From Onthophagus taurus (Eukaryota; Arthropoda; Insecta; Coleoptera; Scarabaeidae), in NCBI RefSeq assembly GCF_036711975.1, contig NC_091971.1:14887501-14951500 (forward strand): a stretch of DNA of 64,000 nt, written 5' to 3'. The notes beneath the pieces are model-generated. The model had not been told where the DNA came from. It saw only the letters and a program-made list of their open reading frames with translations, and did no database searches. Below are positions 1 through 15,000 of this stretch, piece after piece (position 1 is the stretch's first letter; each line of letters starts with the position of its first letter). The position numbers and the translations under genes are program-made.

Positions 1-3000
1 ATAGAGGAATTAACATGTAAAGATCTTCCACATTTAGAATACCACAAACAAAAATTAAGAAGTGGTGTTCACTTAGCCATTAATTTAAACAGTAAGATTT
101 TTTAAATATTTTAAAATCCAAATTTTATTGAATATTTTTAGGTTCCACAAATTATATTAATAAACATAGACGTGGGCCAGATATGGCAATAACCTCTTTA
201 TGTTATTGTCCACAATTAGCTTCATTAATTGTTGGTTATAGTTTTGGAGCATGGCAATTATGGGAACTATTAACAATGAAATGTGTTTACACATCACCTA
301 CTTATGATAAAAACATACCAGTCTCTCATTTTGCAATACAAGTTAGTTTTAATAAATTGCTGTTATGTATATATTAAATATTTAACTTTTTTTAGGAACC
401 TTCAGATGATCCAAAACCAGTTTGTTACATTTGGGCTATTTATAGTTGCTATAAAGAAATATTAACCACTTATCCACTAGCGGTTCTATACTCAGTTAAT
501 TATACAATTAAAGAATTTCATGATGGTTATGGTGTTTTATATCAGGTAGAGTATCATTATTAGTATTTTTATAAGCACTATTTAATTGAAAATTGTGTTT
601 AACTCTTTGCATTTGAGAGACTTTGCTATGGGTGAACATTGTATGCTTGTTTCCAGTATTGTTCTTTAAATTTTATATGTGGCCTATAGCATACATCAAA
701 CCTGTTGGGTTGGGTTGGGTTGCTAGTACTGTTAGAAATTGATACTCAATGATCAAAATGGCTACTCAAGTATACCCCATCAGAATATGTAATTATTAAG
801 AACGCGCGCGCTGGGTTTTTTTTTATTCATTTGATATCTATGGACATTTAGGGTCAAATATACATGAATAAATTGTTTTAGAACTGTTTATTAACCGAAA
901 TATACAGTGTCCGCCAAAAAGTCAGCAACAACCGTTTTATTTTTGTTCCATTGCATCAACGTTTTTGACATTTAGCGTATTAAGCTTTCTTTTAGCTTTA
1001 AAAGTATTTTTTTATTATTATTTAGGACCGGAAGTGGCCACCATCACTTCCGGTCCTCCGGAAGTAGACCTCAACTTTCGTATGCGAAAAAATATGTTGA
1101 CTTTGATAAAAGTTACTGGTACCTAGCATTTTTCGTTTTCGAGTTATTTTGATTTAAGTTTTTGTTTGGTAAATTTCACCATGCTCATAAAACCCTATAT
1201 CTCAGCCAATATTTATTCAAGAAAGCTGTAGGTAGGTAAGATTACTCTTCAGATGATATCAAATAGATTGTCATTTGTTGTATCAGTATCTTATACAGGA
1301 AGGTCAAAAATTGAAATTGTTGAAATTGAATATGGAGAAACATATTCACTGGCAAGAAAGCTGAACATTTTGTATGGTACGCCCCATATTTTTTTAACCT
1401 ACCAGTGAGAGGATTAAATTTTTTATCCACAGAAATAAAACGGGTGTTGCTGACTTTTTGGCGGACACTGTATAATATGTATGGGGTAACATACATAAAT
1501 ATAACTGAAGTTTTTAGTTGCTGCTGTCACTTTCTATGTACTTATGGCATTCTAAACAAACAGGAACAACATGTTCTCTGCATATACTTTTATTACATTT
1601 TTCACATCGGGTTTTAGTTTTGCAATTGTTCCCAGATGAATAGCTTTGACATCTACTTGATGTAATCTTTGGACGTTGCATTATCCCAGGTGTCCTTACC
1701 TATGGGTAATAGAACTTGTATCTCAAAATCTCTGGATGTTCCTTATTGTTTATGGTTGCAGAAACAAGTTGCTTATTTCCATATTTAGCGATAAATACCA
1801 ATAAGAAATTTAGAAACATATGTAAACATTTTTCAGTCAATTATTTGTCTATGCACTTTCACAAACACAGAAGGATGCGGTTGTCTTCTATTTGGATATC
1901 TTCTCCTATACTCTAGGGCTACTTCTGCTTTCCGTTTGCAAACCCATAAAGAAAATGAATATCCGCTAACTCTTGGTTAAGAAAAATAAACGGCATTTTA
2001 TAAAGTTTTTATGCAGCAAACAAAAAAATTAAAAGAAAAAAACAATTTAACATGATTAGGAAAAAGAGTAATGAATTTAGCACGTTAATAAACAAAAAAA
2101 AATTGAATTTAACACGTTAACGAATAAGAAAAATTAATTTAACACTGATCAACAACTACTGGTAATTTGACACTTGATACAATAAACTAAAACATTAGTG
2201 AACTTACCTACTTTGTTCCAATGCAAACATTATTATACCTACCTTTAACAATCCTCTAAAAAAATCGGTCTATATCGAATAATAAAAAGCGGATTATCTT
2301 GAATACGATCAACTTTAGCGCATTTTGATAAGAGTACCGTTTTTGCTTAGAAAAGTACCGAGAATAAGAATTCTTATTCAAAAAGCCAAAAAGAATACGC
2401 TCAGAAAAGTTACTGTTATTTTAATCCGTAAAGAGTACGTTACAGAGCGATTATCGACTGTTAAAGTCCTGCTACAAAAACCTGAAACACCCTGTATAGT
2501 TAAAATTTGTTCCCATTGTGACCACATTATTGTCCTTCCATCAAACCATTGTAACCTCGAGTGTGATACCATCATAATCTTGAAATAACATTCTCAATTG
2601 TCAGTAGTTAAGACGCTATTTGAAGAGAAGTCCTCGTATGGGGATAGTAAGCGGTAATGGGTTAATTATAAACACATTTTTACGTCCCATGAGAGTGTTT
2701 GTCGATATTGTAATAGTATATTAAAAAACAAGTTTCGTAAGACATGCTTGAAATGCACGAATTCAAGTTGAAAAACGAGTGGCGAAGCCACAAGTTTTTT
2801 AATGAATGAGTGCTTTAAGTCTTATGAAACGTGTTTTTTATGCTATTTTTTGTAATTCGCGTTTTTATCCTTTTTTTTCTCAAAAATAAAATAAATTTTG
2901 ACAATGTAGGGAAATAGGTATGTAGCAGTTGGTAACACCGTAACACTTGAAAATAGAAATTTGAATTGACAATTAGAAACTGTCAAAACACAAAATTTAT

Positions 3001-6000
3001 TCACCTCACAAAAATGTTTCATGTACACCTCCCAAAATAAGAGAAATTGTTCAGTGTTCAATGTCCTCATCATTGTGAACCTTGTATTCGATGCTAAGAA
3101 CGTATTTAAACATCCATAGACAAAAATTGTCACATTGACAACTAGAAAAATTAATGAAGCAATGTCACCAACTTGAACTGGCTCCATAAAATTTTACTAA
3201 AATCTCATTACAGCATCGGATGCTGTAAGGAGTCTCATTACAGCACCCGTTTGAGTACTGTTAGAGCTTTCATTACCGTCGCGAATTACAAAAATGTTAT
3301 TTACATAACTCCAAAGCAAGGGATGTCAGGCAATCTCTCCTATACAAATTTTTTTGTTAGATTATTGTTTTTATGTATCACTAATGCATATATTGCTCCA
3401 ATGTTTACCATACCCAAGAATATGATAAGAGGCCATTGAACTGAATAGAAACTGAATACGTTTCACACAGTGCATCTACAGTATCAACCTCACCTTTTCT
3501 TGAGTTATAAAATAATATCACTTCCGGTTTCTTTTTACTGAATTGCTGTCAACATCCATTATTGCATGTATAGTGGAATCGAAGAGAACTACTAGCCTTT
3601 TAATGGCAATCTATAGCCATCTGCCAGCCTACTCTCACCAGTATCATCTAATTATTTACCCTTAGTCTTCTTCAAGCAGTAAGTAGTCTACTGTAAATAG
3701 TATCTACTCTTCACCAGCATAATCTAGTTTTTGCCAGAAGTATCTAGTCTTATGCAAGTAATATCCATCCTGCAAGCTGGAAGTGAACTTCTGAAAGCAG
3801 TATCTAGTTTTCTTCAAGCAGTAAGTAGTCTTCTGTAAATAGTATCTACTCCTCATCAGCAGTATCTCTAGTGTCTCTTTAGTCTTCTTCAAGAATATCT
3901 ACTTATTTGCAAGTAATATCTATCCTGCAAGTTGGAAATGGTCTTCTGAAAGCAGTATCTAGGCTTTTATTACCAGTATTTAGTCTCTTAGAAATAACAT
4001 GTAGTCTTCTATCAGCAGTTCTGCTAGCATTCAGTCTTTAATTAGTAGTATCTCGTCCTCTCCACGCAATTTTTGTTATTTAGTCTTCTGCGAGTAGATC
4101 TGGCATCTAATCTTCTCCTGCAGTATCTAGTCGTTTGCCAGCAATGCTAAGTTTTTTGTAAGGATGGTCATTTAGTCATATGCAAGCAATACCTAGCCGT
4201 TTCTTAGCAGTACCTAGTCTTCCATTACCAGTATTTACTCTTTTGCCAACAAATATTTAAATATTCATAAAGCACTATTAAGATGAAGGCATGGGCCGTT
4301 ATCGCACCAATGATATCGTCCGCATCTGAACAGCAGCACGGATTATCACGGGCAGAAACTTCAATTAATTGATTAAACTGTAGTGAAAAGCAAAGTATAT
4401 TAACACAAAGCATTGTAGTGATAGGTTATTATTTTAATAAAGAACATGGATTTGATTTAGATAATTCAATTTAATTTTTCAATGTTTATTACCAAAAAGA
4501 TAAAAAATTATCTTAAAAATCTCAGTCTCTCTGTTCTTTACTCCTGGCATAATATTCAGATCTGAACTCATTTATTTTTGGGCCAGAGCTTCTCTGTGGA
4601 AGTCCTCAGATACGCTATAAAAATTTTCCACTCCATGTTTGTCTTGTTTATAAAATTGTTTAAAATAGCAAATGATACCAGTTCATTTAAGAGTTATTAG
4701 TTTTCCAAAAAGTAGTTTTGTTGTTGATATATCATCCCTAAAAGAAATTTAGGCAAATTTAAAGCATATTTAACAAACATTCTGAAGAATTATTGAATTA
4801 TCATTTTAAAAAATTGTCTCAAACTGTTACTTTGCCCAAGCGAGTGTAAAGAGTTAATCTTCCACCATTGTGGATGCAGAAAAGTTTAGTTCAAACAAAT
4901 GAGATGATGACAACATCTCCAGTCAATTCCATTACAAACTAAGCTATTTCTTCCTTTTCATGGGTTTAAATCCTATTTGGAGATAATTATATAAATATAG
5001 ATTATCTTAATGTATGAGTTTTTATGCAATTATTTTTTTTAAGGATTTCGAGTCTTGTATGGTGCGATATCAAATGGAACTCGGTTTCAATTCATCAAAC
5101 AAAACTTCCCCCGAAACGAATATTTTGCGTCTAACAACATACAAATCAAATGGTTCAAAATTACCATCTCCAGATAATCCAGAAGACTCATTATCAATTT
5201 GTTATATGGCTTGGAATATCTATGGAACTGATGGGGTACAATCATACATTGGATTGTTCGATTTAAATCAGTGGTATAAAGCTCAAATGCCTGCATATAC
5301 AGACAACGATTCCGCTAATTATTTATCTGTAGTGTGTGTCACTGATTTAATTGGAAACAGTGATTTCGTTTTGGATGTTACAATAGATGAGGGGAGTGTT
5401 AAACAGTTTTTGGGGGTTCAAAAACCTGAGGAACATTATTATACATCGGCTTTAAGTTATGAAATTACTTGTTGTGAAGAAAAGGTGACTCATTTCATTT
5501 GTCACCGTGGCCAACAAAGAACGTTGTTAAAAAGTATCGAAGAATCGGATTCGTTGATATTTTTGAAACCACAAGAAATATGTAAAACAGCGCAAAAATT
5601 TGGGTTGACTCCAATTTTTCTTGATTCTTCATATTCTTCTATTAATAATGCTCCAGGAAAATTCTTATTAAGTTTAGCCCTTGAACATCAAATGATTGGT
5701 TGGTTGTGTAAATGTGCAAAAATATGGTCAAATGGCCGATTTAAATCATCTGGTTATCCTTTGGAATATTTTTTGGATTGGGCATGGAATAGAGCCAGTG
5801 AATTAAAAGCAAATGCAGATTCTTTAACTGTGCCATTATTTGATTATTCAGAAACTATTATTGACGCGAATAATCAAAGAATAATGAACGTTTGTATTAA
5901 TCAATTAAAAAACTTGGTAACAATTTATGAATTCATTTTGAATCAATTAGAAGAATACATTTTACATAAAGATATCATACATCAACAACACTCCAGTTTA

Positions 6001-9000
6001 CAAATGGTTGTTACTCATTTTGAGGTTATACAATGGATGGTTAATTCTGGTTTATTACCTGAATGTAAAGATACTTTTTTATATCCAATTGAAACTTTTA
6101 TTTCTTATTATAATACAAGAAGATTGGAAATTCAAAATGCCCATTACGAACAATTTTCTTCAAAAGAAAGTTTACTTTTCATTGATATCTTATTAAAAAC
6201 TGAATTTTCTGATATGCAATTACAAGAATGTTGGAAAGAAGACGAGGGAAATGGGTTTTACCCACCACCTTCAATGCAATCGTTATTAAGAACATATTTA
6301 ATTGATAATGTAAATTTTTCATTAAAACATACAGTCTTAATTTACGCATTCCTCGATTTATCAATGGCTTTGGATAAATCACGAAACACATTTATTATAA
6401 CGCAATTAATTAAATTTCCAACGATTTTCCGTGTAAATCCTAGCGTTACAGCTTTATCTCAAGCATTTTGGCATTTAGATCATAAAGATTTTACGTCCGC
6501 TTTAGATCTGTTGTTAGATCCCGCAATTTCAAACAGCGACATAAAATTATGGCATCATCGTGTTATAATAAGCGCACTTTTAATACAAAAACAGTACAAT
6601 TTGGCTTTAACTTATTATCAAATCCGTAAACCACCTTTAAAAGAAGTCGACGATATCATTAAATTAATCAGTTTGTTTGTTAAAAACGACATGATACACG
6701 AAGCGATCGAATTTCAAAGGGAACACGTTAATCGTGAAAATCAAGAAACGATTTTAACGCATCTTTATAGAGAATGTAATTCTGTTAAGCAATTGAAGAA
6801 AATTCTTCGGTATGCTTTGACGGAAACGGAAGAGCGGGTTATTATGAAATATTTAAAAGATGTTTCTCATCCCCAACAAGAAGAACTTGAAGTTATGTAT
6901 TATGTAAAAAGATTTAGGTATACGGATATTATGAAAACGGCAACTAGGGAAGAACAGTCAGTTGCTGTTCCATCTGGTTTGCAAGGACAAAAAATGATTT
7001 CTTATAAAGAATCGTTTGCTAAAAGATTGGCTGGATTTTTTCCGAAAATTTCAACTGATTTATTTAAAGTTTGTCAAAATCAAAAGGAAGTTTTTCAAAA
7101 TAAAGGTAACTACAGTAATACATTGATATAACGGATTAATATGGTAATCATCCTTGATTTATACAGGGTGAGTCAGAAAGAATGGGAAATCCGAATACCG
7201 GATGTGTATATAGCGCCCTCTACAAGCAATCACTAAATAAGTTTCAAATTCGTATTTCTCATGCCCAGAAACATAAAACTACCAAATTTTACGTTAATAG
7301 TACAAAAAATTTTAAAATTATCAAGAAATTTCAAAATAAGAATTTAACTTAGAGATGTTAGGTTAAATCGTCTAATGTCTCTGGTATTCGGATTTCCCAT
7401 TCTTTCTGACTCGCCCTGTATGTCATACAGACAACTTGGGGAATACCCCGAGTTTATCTATAAATATGGATTAGAGCATCTATATGCATCAAATTTAAAT
7501 GTATTTATTTTATTTGTAATATCCGAAATCCGTTATATCGAGATTTTACTATATTTAAACAAGTTAGTTGGATTTAGATTGGACTAATTAAAATAATTCA
7601 ACTCATATTTTGCAGTTATTTCACGACCACAACCATTATCTGTGGTAATTCATGGTACAGATCAGCAAGCTAAATATAAATCAAATTTGATTCAAATGAG
7701 TATGGTAAAAGCTAGAGAAACTTGGAAGAAACCAATAGATGGGGAGACCCATGGTAGTGAAAATTGCCCATTTGTGAGAACTCCTTTAACTTTAATTTCC
7801 TCATCTAGGTAAAAAAAAATAATTTTTATGAATTATCATTAAAAAGGAATATTTTGTAGGAAAAGATCATTAATTTGTCCAAAAATCATTAAAGTTGATG
7901 GAAATGTTGATGAAGAAAATATAGAATCTCCATGCAAAAAACAAAAACTCCAACCAAGACAGTCGATAAGTTCGGTATCTTTAAAAAATTCGTTTAACGA
8001 TAGTAATTTGTCGAATATAAGCGCTACGAAGTTAAATACGCCGTTAATAAAAAGGAAAGTGAAAAGGTTATCTGGGCAGTCTTTAGAAGGAAGTGAAAAT
8101 TTAGCAATTTGTACTCCACAAAGTATATTAAAAGTTCGTAATTTAATTCATTCATCTACAGCTCAAGAAAGTCAATCTCCTAGTACTTCCAAGATTATTG
8201 CTTCTAATTTAGTAAGGAAAGATTAATTAATTAGTTTTTAATTAATACATCTTTTTTCCATAAACAGAGTTTAGGATTAACACCAAGAAAACCCACTTCA
8301 CGATTAACAGTTCATTTTGAAAGCAGCACTAACGAATCTCGTTCAATCGAACCATTAGAACAAATTTCTGATTTTATGAATATTTCCGCCATTTCGAAAC
8401 AAGATAGGTTTTCTGACTCTAAAACTCATGAAAATAAAATTGATGAAAGTGTTGATAACAATAAAATTGATGAAAGTAAGGAGATTAAAGATCCATCTTC
8501 AGATGATGTTTTTTATTCTCCTGATTCGTCGTTGGAAGATGATCTACAACCACCTGAAGAAAAAACTATGGATTTGGAGACAACAATTTCAAGTCCAATT
8601 AAAAATCAAATAAAAGGACGTAATAGTTATAAAGGTAATTAATAAAAATATTCTTTTAAAATTAATGCTTAAAATTGTTTTTTTGAATTATTAAAGATAA
8701 AACACCTGAAAAAATTTATGAAACTTTAACTAAAGAACCTATTGAAAAGCCGAAAACACACAAAGAAAATTCCATTTATGAAGAAAGTTCTGCTAAAGAA
8801 CTTGAGAAAACCACGAAAGAAGAAAGTACATCAAATATAACTAAATCTCCTGTTAAGAGTCCACGAAGCGCTAAACCAAGATTACGTAAATCTTTGAGTA
8901 GAATGGTTTTGGAAAATAACGCACTTTCAACTTTGTCACCGACCGTGAAGAGGTCTGTAAGATATTCGTTGAACTCACCAAAATCAAAAACGAGTTTATC

Positions 9001-12000
9001 AAGCATTTTGGGTGAAGGAGATTTTTCGGGTTCAAGCAATCAAGGTGTTGAAAAAGGTAAAAATATTTCATTCCAAAAAATGAAAAATCCTTTAAAATTG
9101 AAACTAGAAAAGCATCTAGTTTTGATGTTTTCTAATAAATTATAGAAAATATATTCATAAAATCTCATTTTAACGGATTTTTTACATAAATCACAAATAT
9201 TTTAAAAGTAACTAATTTTAATATTGTTTTTTTAACATTTTGGAATAACATTTAGATAAATTAGAAGAACCATCAATTACAGAATTAAATGTTTCCAAAA
9301 ATTCTTCATCTCAAAGCGATTACAACCTAAGAGGACGGTTACAAAAAAGACGATCAGTTAGCTCATCAAAAAGGAGTAGTTTACAAAGTATTTCATCTTC
9401 TTTTGGTAGTAAAGAAATAATTTCGTTAAATAGTACTGAGCAATCTATAACGCAAGATCAACAAATGGTTCATGAAGACATCTCAGTGGAACAGGAGAAA
9501 GAAAGTAAACAAGAAGAAATTGAAAAAAGTGCAGATTTATCAAAAACTCCAGATAGTATAATAGAATGGATAGAAAAAATTAAAGCGACTGCCACCGTAT
9601 CTAGATGTTCGTCCTTTGATAACACCAAATATAATGAAATAATTTCCTCAGATACTGTCGATAAATCTGTTACAGAAGAACCTATTGATTCATTAATGAA
9701 TGCATCTGAAAACAAAGATGAAAGTGTTTATGAATGGATAGAAAATGTAAGAGTTACTATGGTACCTTCAAGATTTTCTATCTTTAACTCTACAAAACAT
9801 GACGAAATATTTTCTTATGACACTACCACTGAAAAATCTCTTCTACAAGACCAAAAAGAATCAAACCAGGAGAGTTCGAAAATAAACGAAATTGAAGAAG
9901 AAAAAGCCGATGCAGTTGAAGAACAAAAAATTGAAGACGTTCAAACAGTAAAACCAATTCAAGAAGAAATTTTTGTTGCGGATGAGACTGTTGATGTAAA
10001 TACAGGAATAGAACAAGATGTTGAAATGGAAGTTGAAATTGAAGAGGAAATGACTCAAAATGTACAAGGTATGTAAAGAATTATAAAGAATTGGTGTGTT
10101 CTAAAGGATTGACTGGAAAAATGGCTGACTTTTTCTTAAGAAGTATCTTCAACCTTAATTATTTTTCAAAATGTTATTACATTTAGGTTCATTGTAACAA
10201 ATTTATTTAATATACGAGTACCAAGTTTGTGTGTTGTACTCAAGGTTTCTAAGGCAGTGTTGCAATAGGTTAGATGAAAAAGTTGTCTATTCAAAGATAT
10301 AATAACAAGTCAAAAAAAATTGTGTGAAAAATAAATTAATTGCTTTATGAATAGAAAAATTAGATTTGAATCATGGTTTGTAAAATGTGTGGTTGTCCAA
10401 ATTCTGCTATGATATTATTATTTTTAAAAGATTAATATGTTCTGGTAGTGTTATGCTTACAGCTGTTCAAACTACAATCATATAGATTAAATGTTGTTTC
10501 ATATTGCTTGAAAATTATATGTGACTTGCTATGGATTTTTATTGTTTATGGCTATCCAAAACTGTTAGGGCACTATTGGTAAATCGTTCTTCCTTGTGTG
10601 TATAATGATTATTTTTATTCAAAAGGAGCTCTGAGCTCAGACTAAATGACATATTTTGATTAGTTAAAAAATATCTTGACATTAGCATAGTGTTGGTCAA
10701 CCTCATTTTCCTACTATATTTAAAAAGTTATTGTGTCTCTATTGGTTACCTGGGGAATTAATTCAATTACGTGGTATAGAGACTTAAACACTATGACTAC
10801 TGTCTATATGATAACCTAAAAAAGGTGTATATAGCTAATAAATATCTGTTAATAACTTAGTTGAGGTCAACACGCAGATAAAGAACATTACGACAACATG
10901 GAGAGGATTTAACGAACTCCTGGACTTCAATAACTAATGCTGTAGCCAACATAACAAAAAAAAATGGGTTATAGAACAACAGATAAAAAACAATATTCGA
11001 TGACAGATGAGATGCTACAGTTAATGAATAAACGAATATATTATAAAAACAAAGACGACACCCGATACAAGAATATATAAAGAATAATCAGAGAATTAAA
11101 GAATTAAAGAGTGAAGCATCCTTCAAGTTACACAAAAAGTTAAAAGAAACAAAGTTTGGGAAAAATACATTGAAACACTATTAGGAAATAAGCTCACAAA
11201 GAGGTCTGAAAACAACGAATGTATAGCTGGTCCTGCTATATCTAGGGAAGAGATAAAAAAATCAATCCAAATCATTTGGCCCGCATGATATTCCATTAGA
11301 AATTTTGAAACTTATAGATAAAGTCGCATTGCTACATTATATCAAACATTTAACACAATTGATACTGGTTGCTACCCTCAATAATGGCTAGATCTATCTT
11401 TATCCCACTACCTAATGTAAACAAGGCCAACTTGTGAAGAATATCGACTTATCATCCTTATGAATACTCAAAAAACCTTCCTCAAAAATAATTAATCAAC
11501 GTATATAGGGTGTATCTGAATGACTGCAACAAACTTCAAGGGGTGATTCCTTAGTGAATTTTAAGGGTACTTTGATATATGAACCATGGGCGACTTCGGC
11601 TCCCCTAAGGAGCTACGCCCCTCCAAAAATGGCGGAAAATTTTGGTTTAATTTCTTTTTCTCAAAAACCATAAACGCTAGGAAAATGAAATTTGGGGAAT
11701 ATGTTTAACTCATAATAGGGCACGTTTTGACCCTATTTGCACTTTCAATCTACCCTTCTAAACTACTAAACGTAACCACCCCCTTTACATTTTTGCTAAA
11801 ATTTTTTTTATGCAGATGATAAATACATTAGAAAAATTTTACATAGGTAGATGAAAGTATCCTAAAACTTTTTTGTCTCTCTAAAATTTTTCCAAAAACG
11901 ACTAATTTTTGAGAAAAAAAATAATAAAGCAAACACAGCCCAACGTTAAACAACGGGGTTGTCGATCAAAAGTAGGAATGAATTATTAATGAAAAAATCT

Positions 12001-15000
12001 TAGTAGGCTTTGCAATCTTTGTCAGAAATATTTTTGACGTTTAAATGTCAGTTTTTTCTTACTATTATTATTGTTTTTCAAATTAATTGTTAAATAAAGT
12101 TCTATCGCATTTACGCTCGTTCACTCGACGTTTCCAAATTTTAAATAAAACAATAATAATAGTAAGAACCACTGACATTTAAACGTCAAAAATATTTATG
12201 ACAAAGACTACAAAGCCTACTAAGATTTTTTCATTAAAAATTCATTCCAACTTTCGATTAACAACCCTACAGCTTAACAGTTAGTGTTTGCTTAATTTTT
12301 TTTTTCTCAGAAATTATTAAATTTTCGAAGAACATCAGAGAGACAAAAAAGTTTTAGAATAGTTTTATCTATCTAACTGAAATTTTTCCAATGTATTTAT
12401 CATCTTCATAAAAAAAATCTAGGCATAAATTGAATGGGGGTGGCTACATTTAGTAGTTTAGAAGGGTAGGTTGAAAGTACAAATAGGGTCAAAACATGCC
12501 CTATTATGAGTCAAACATATTCCCCAAATTTTATTTTCCTAGCGTTTATGGTTTTTGAGAAAAAAGAATTAAACCAAAATTTTCCGCCATTTTTGGAGGA
12601 GTGTAGCTCCTTAGGGGTGCCGAAGTCGCCCATGGTTCATATATCAAAGTACCCTTAAAATTCATTAAACAATCACCCCTTGAAGTTTGTTGCGGTCATT
12701 CAGATACACCCTGTATATAAAAATGTGAAAGGAGCATGGCTGATTCCCAGTGTGGCTTCAGGCGGGGAATGAGACATTTGCTTATGCTTCCTCAACTATA
12801 AAAAAGCATTTGACCAAGTGACAGAACATCACAAACTCATGTAGCTTCTCAAGAACTTGGACATAGACCAGGACATTAGGTTAATCGAAAACAACCTTTA
12901 TTGGCATCATACTTTCTACACTCTTAGAAAGTAGTAACGACAGCAAAGATATACTGGTGCTGGGACCAATGGCTTGATGTTCTCTTCGAGGGACGGGGGT
13001 GGACTCTTCTGAAAAAATGTGACTGGACTCGAACCCAGGTAACTTGTATGTAAGCTATTTAGTTTGTCACTGAACCACCACGCCCTTGGGACCAGACTGT
13101 GCTGGTAAAATCAGATAAGCAGCACTTCGCGAAGCACTTGATGATGCTGAGGTTGGTATTAAAGTTAATGGGGTTTGGATTAACAACATCCATTAATGAC
13201 ATGATTGCTGACGACTTGGAAACCTTCCAAGTTGCAACAACGATGTAACGGGAGAAAATAACAGATTAATGAGCACGATATAAACATAAAGACCAAGTTC
13301 ATGATAATAACAAGGAACCTAGGCGCATTTGAAGATACCTATCTAATAGTTAATGATGACCTTGAAACATGGCAGTTTAAAAAGTGGACATCAGACAACG
13401 AAATTAAAACTCTCATAAAACAAACTTAACAGGTAGACATTTCAAAAATTGGGAAGCGTATTTAGCTGTTCAGACTTCAATCAAAACTTCAAATTGAGGT
13501 TCGTGAAATGTTCCGTACCTTCTAAAAAACAAATGCAATAAATAAACTGGAAGCATTCGAAATGTAGACATATCGCAGAATACTGAAAAACCTTTGGACT
13601 GGAGGAGTTACAAATGAAGAATACTTATTCTACTAAATAAAGAATGCGAACTAAATAGTACCACAATTAAAAAAAGCAATTATTAAGTGTTGAAGCTGCT
13701 ACAGTTCTATCTATTTTGGCTACCATGACACACGCAGAATGAGCCAAATGATAAAATATACTCGAAGTTTTAAGATTAACACTGCCAATTGGTGTAACGT
13801 ATTAGAAATGATTTAACGATTTATTGAATGATTCTTGACTTTCAAGTGCTCCACAAAAATCTTACACATTACAGACAACAATGAGCATAGTGGAAGATAT
13901 AAGATCATATTGTGGGATAGGCGTGGTTTTAGTCTTATGTGCAGTACTGGGTGATAAGCCAAAAATTGAATGTTTTATTAACATAGGAGTGGACATTCTT
14001 AAAATTTTTTTTCAAACGTTGACTAAATTGAATTGGCTAAGAAAAACGAATTGGTATCATTTACTTATTGTGTTAAAAAAGCGAAGAATGATTCTCAGGA
14101 AAAAGATGTCTTCTCTCTGAAATGTTTGACAATGATTGCACACCATCAAGGCTATAATCCATACTGTGAGGAATAGAGAAGAAATGGGAAATGTAATCGC
14201 AAACATCCATTAATGGATAAACATTACAAGAAGAAAAATAACTTACTGCGACAGACAGCATTTGATAAAGTTGAACATATAACGAAACTCTGATTTTCTT
14301 TATTGATCTTTATCTTCAGCTATGTACCTCATTATCATTGTATTGGTTAATTTTAGCTTATTTTAGTTTAATTAATGATTTAAACCGTTCTTTTAAGAAA
14401 TAGACAGACAAAATCATAAAGTTAATCGTGATCTAACTAGGCGTTAATCGAATATTTCTAGTTTCTGATCAGTTAACGCATCAACATTACGTTCCGCATA
14501 ATTAAAGTGACTCTAATCTAGGTTTTATAAACGTTTAATCAAGTTTAGCAATTTAGCATAACGTTGACCGCGCATGTTTGATTGATGGATTAACTAACGT
14601 TGTCATTCTGTTAGGTTAGCGATTTAAGATTATCTTCTTAATGGTTGAAATTGACTGAATTTGAAATTAGATATTCTTTTAAAACGTCTATTTTAAACTG
14701 TATAGCAATACGTTTTTGAAATTACCAAAGCAACGTCATTGATGTATTTAAATTCAAATTTCCCGCTAAAATATTCTTCTACCAACATAATTTTAAAAAA
14801 TGCAAATTCAATAAAATTACTCACAAATATTTTGAATCTGCAATGTATTTAATAAAGCTATAAATAAATTTTTTATTGAAATTTTCAGAAATTATTGAAC
14901 TTTCTGATCCAACAATAAACGATGAATCAATAAACGAAGTTCCCATCGAAATTGCAAGTAAATCGCATCAAATTGAAATCGATCAAGACTTAACATCCGT

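Larger units (their letters stand above)
10870..13790 (+). pseudogene. RTE-type LINE reverse transcriptase relic, interrupted
   Basis: Decayed LINE ORF in an ELYS intron. Recognisable islands occur in order: MTDEMLQLMNKR and YKNKDDTRYKN (about 11000-11075), CEEYRLIILMN then FLKIINQRI (about 11435-11505), ADSQCGFRRGM (about 12736), KKAFDQV (about 12805) and DDAEVGIKVNGVWINN (about 13140-13190). These follow the usual order of an RTE-like reverse transcriptase. Many stops and frameshifts are present. The ORF is split by a 1.2 kb palindromic element at 11506-12715 and by a SINE at 12969-13086, so it is the oldest of the three insertions. Confidence 0.8.

Noticed and set aside
5014..5043. ATG at 5014 as the start of a 705-residue protein
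   Set aside because: The bases before 5044 are a pyrimidine-rich acceptor ending AAG, and upstream exons (1-545) encode the preceding part of ELYS in matching phase.
12969..13086. Functional tRNA gene on the minus strand
   Set aside because: It has A- and B-box sequences but no cloverleaf with paired acceptor ends, and it has target duplications, so it is a SINE.
13881..14120. 79-residue plus-strand open frame in an ELYS intron
   Set aside because: No recognisable motif, no splice or poly(A) context, and it lies just after a decayed LINE.
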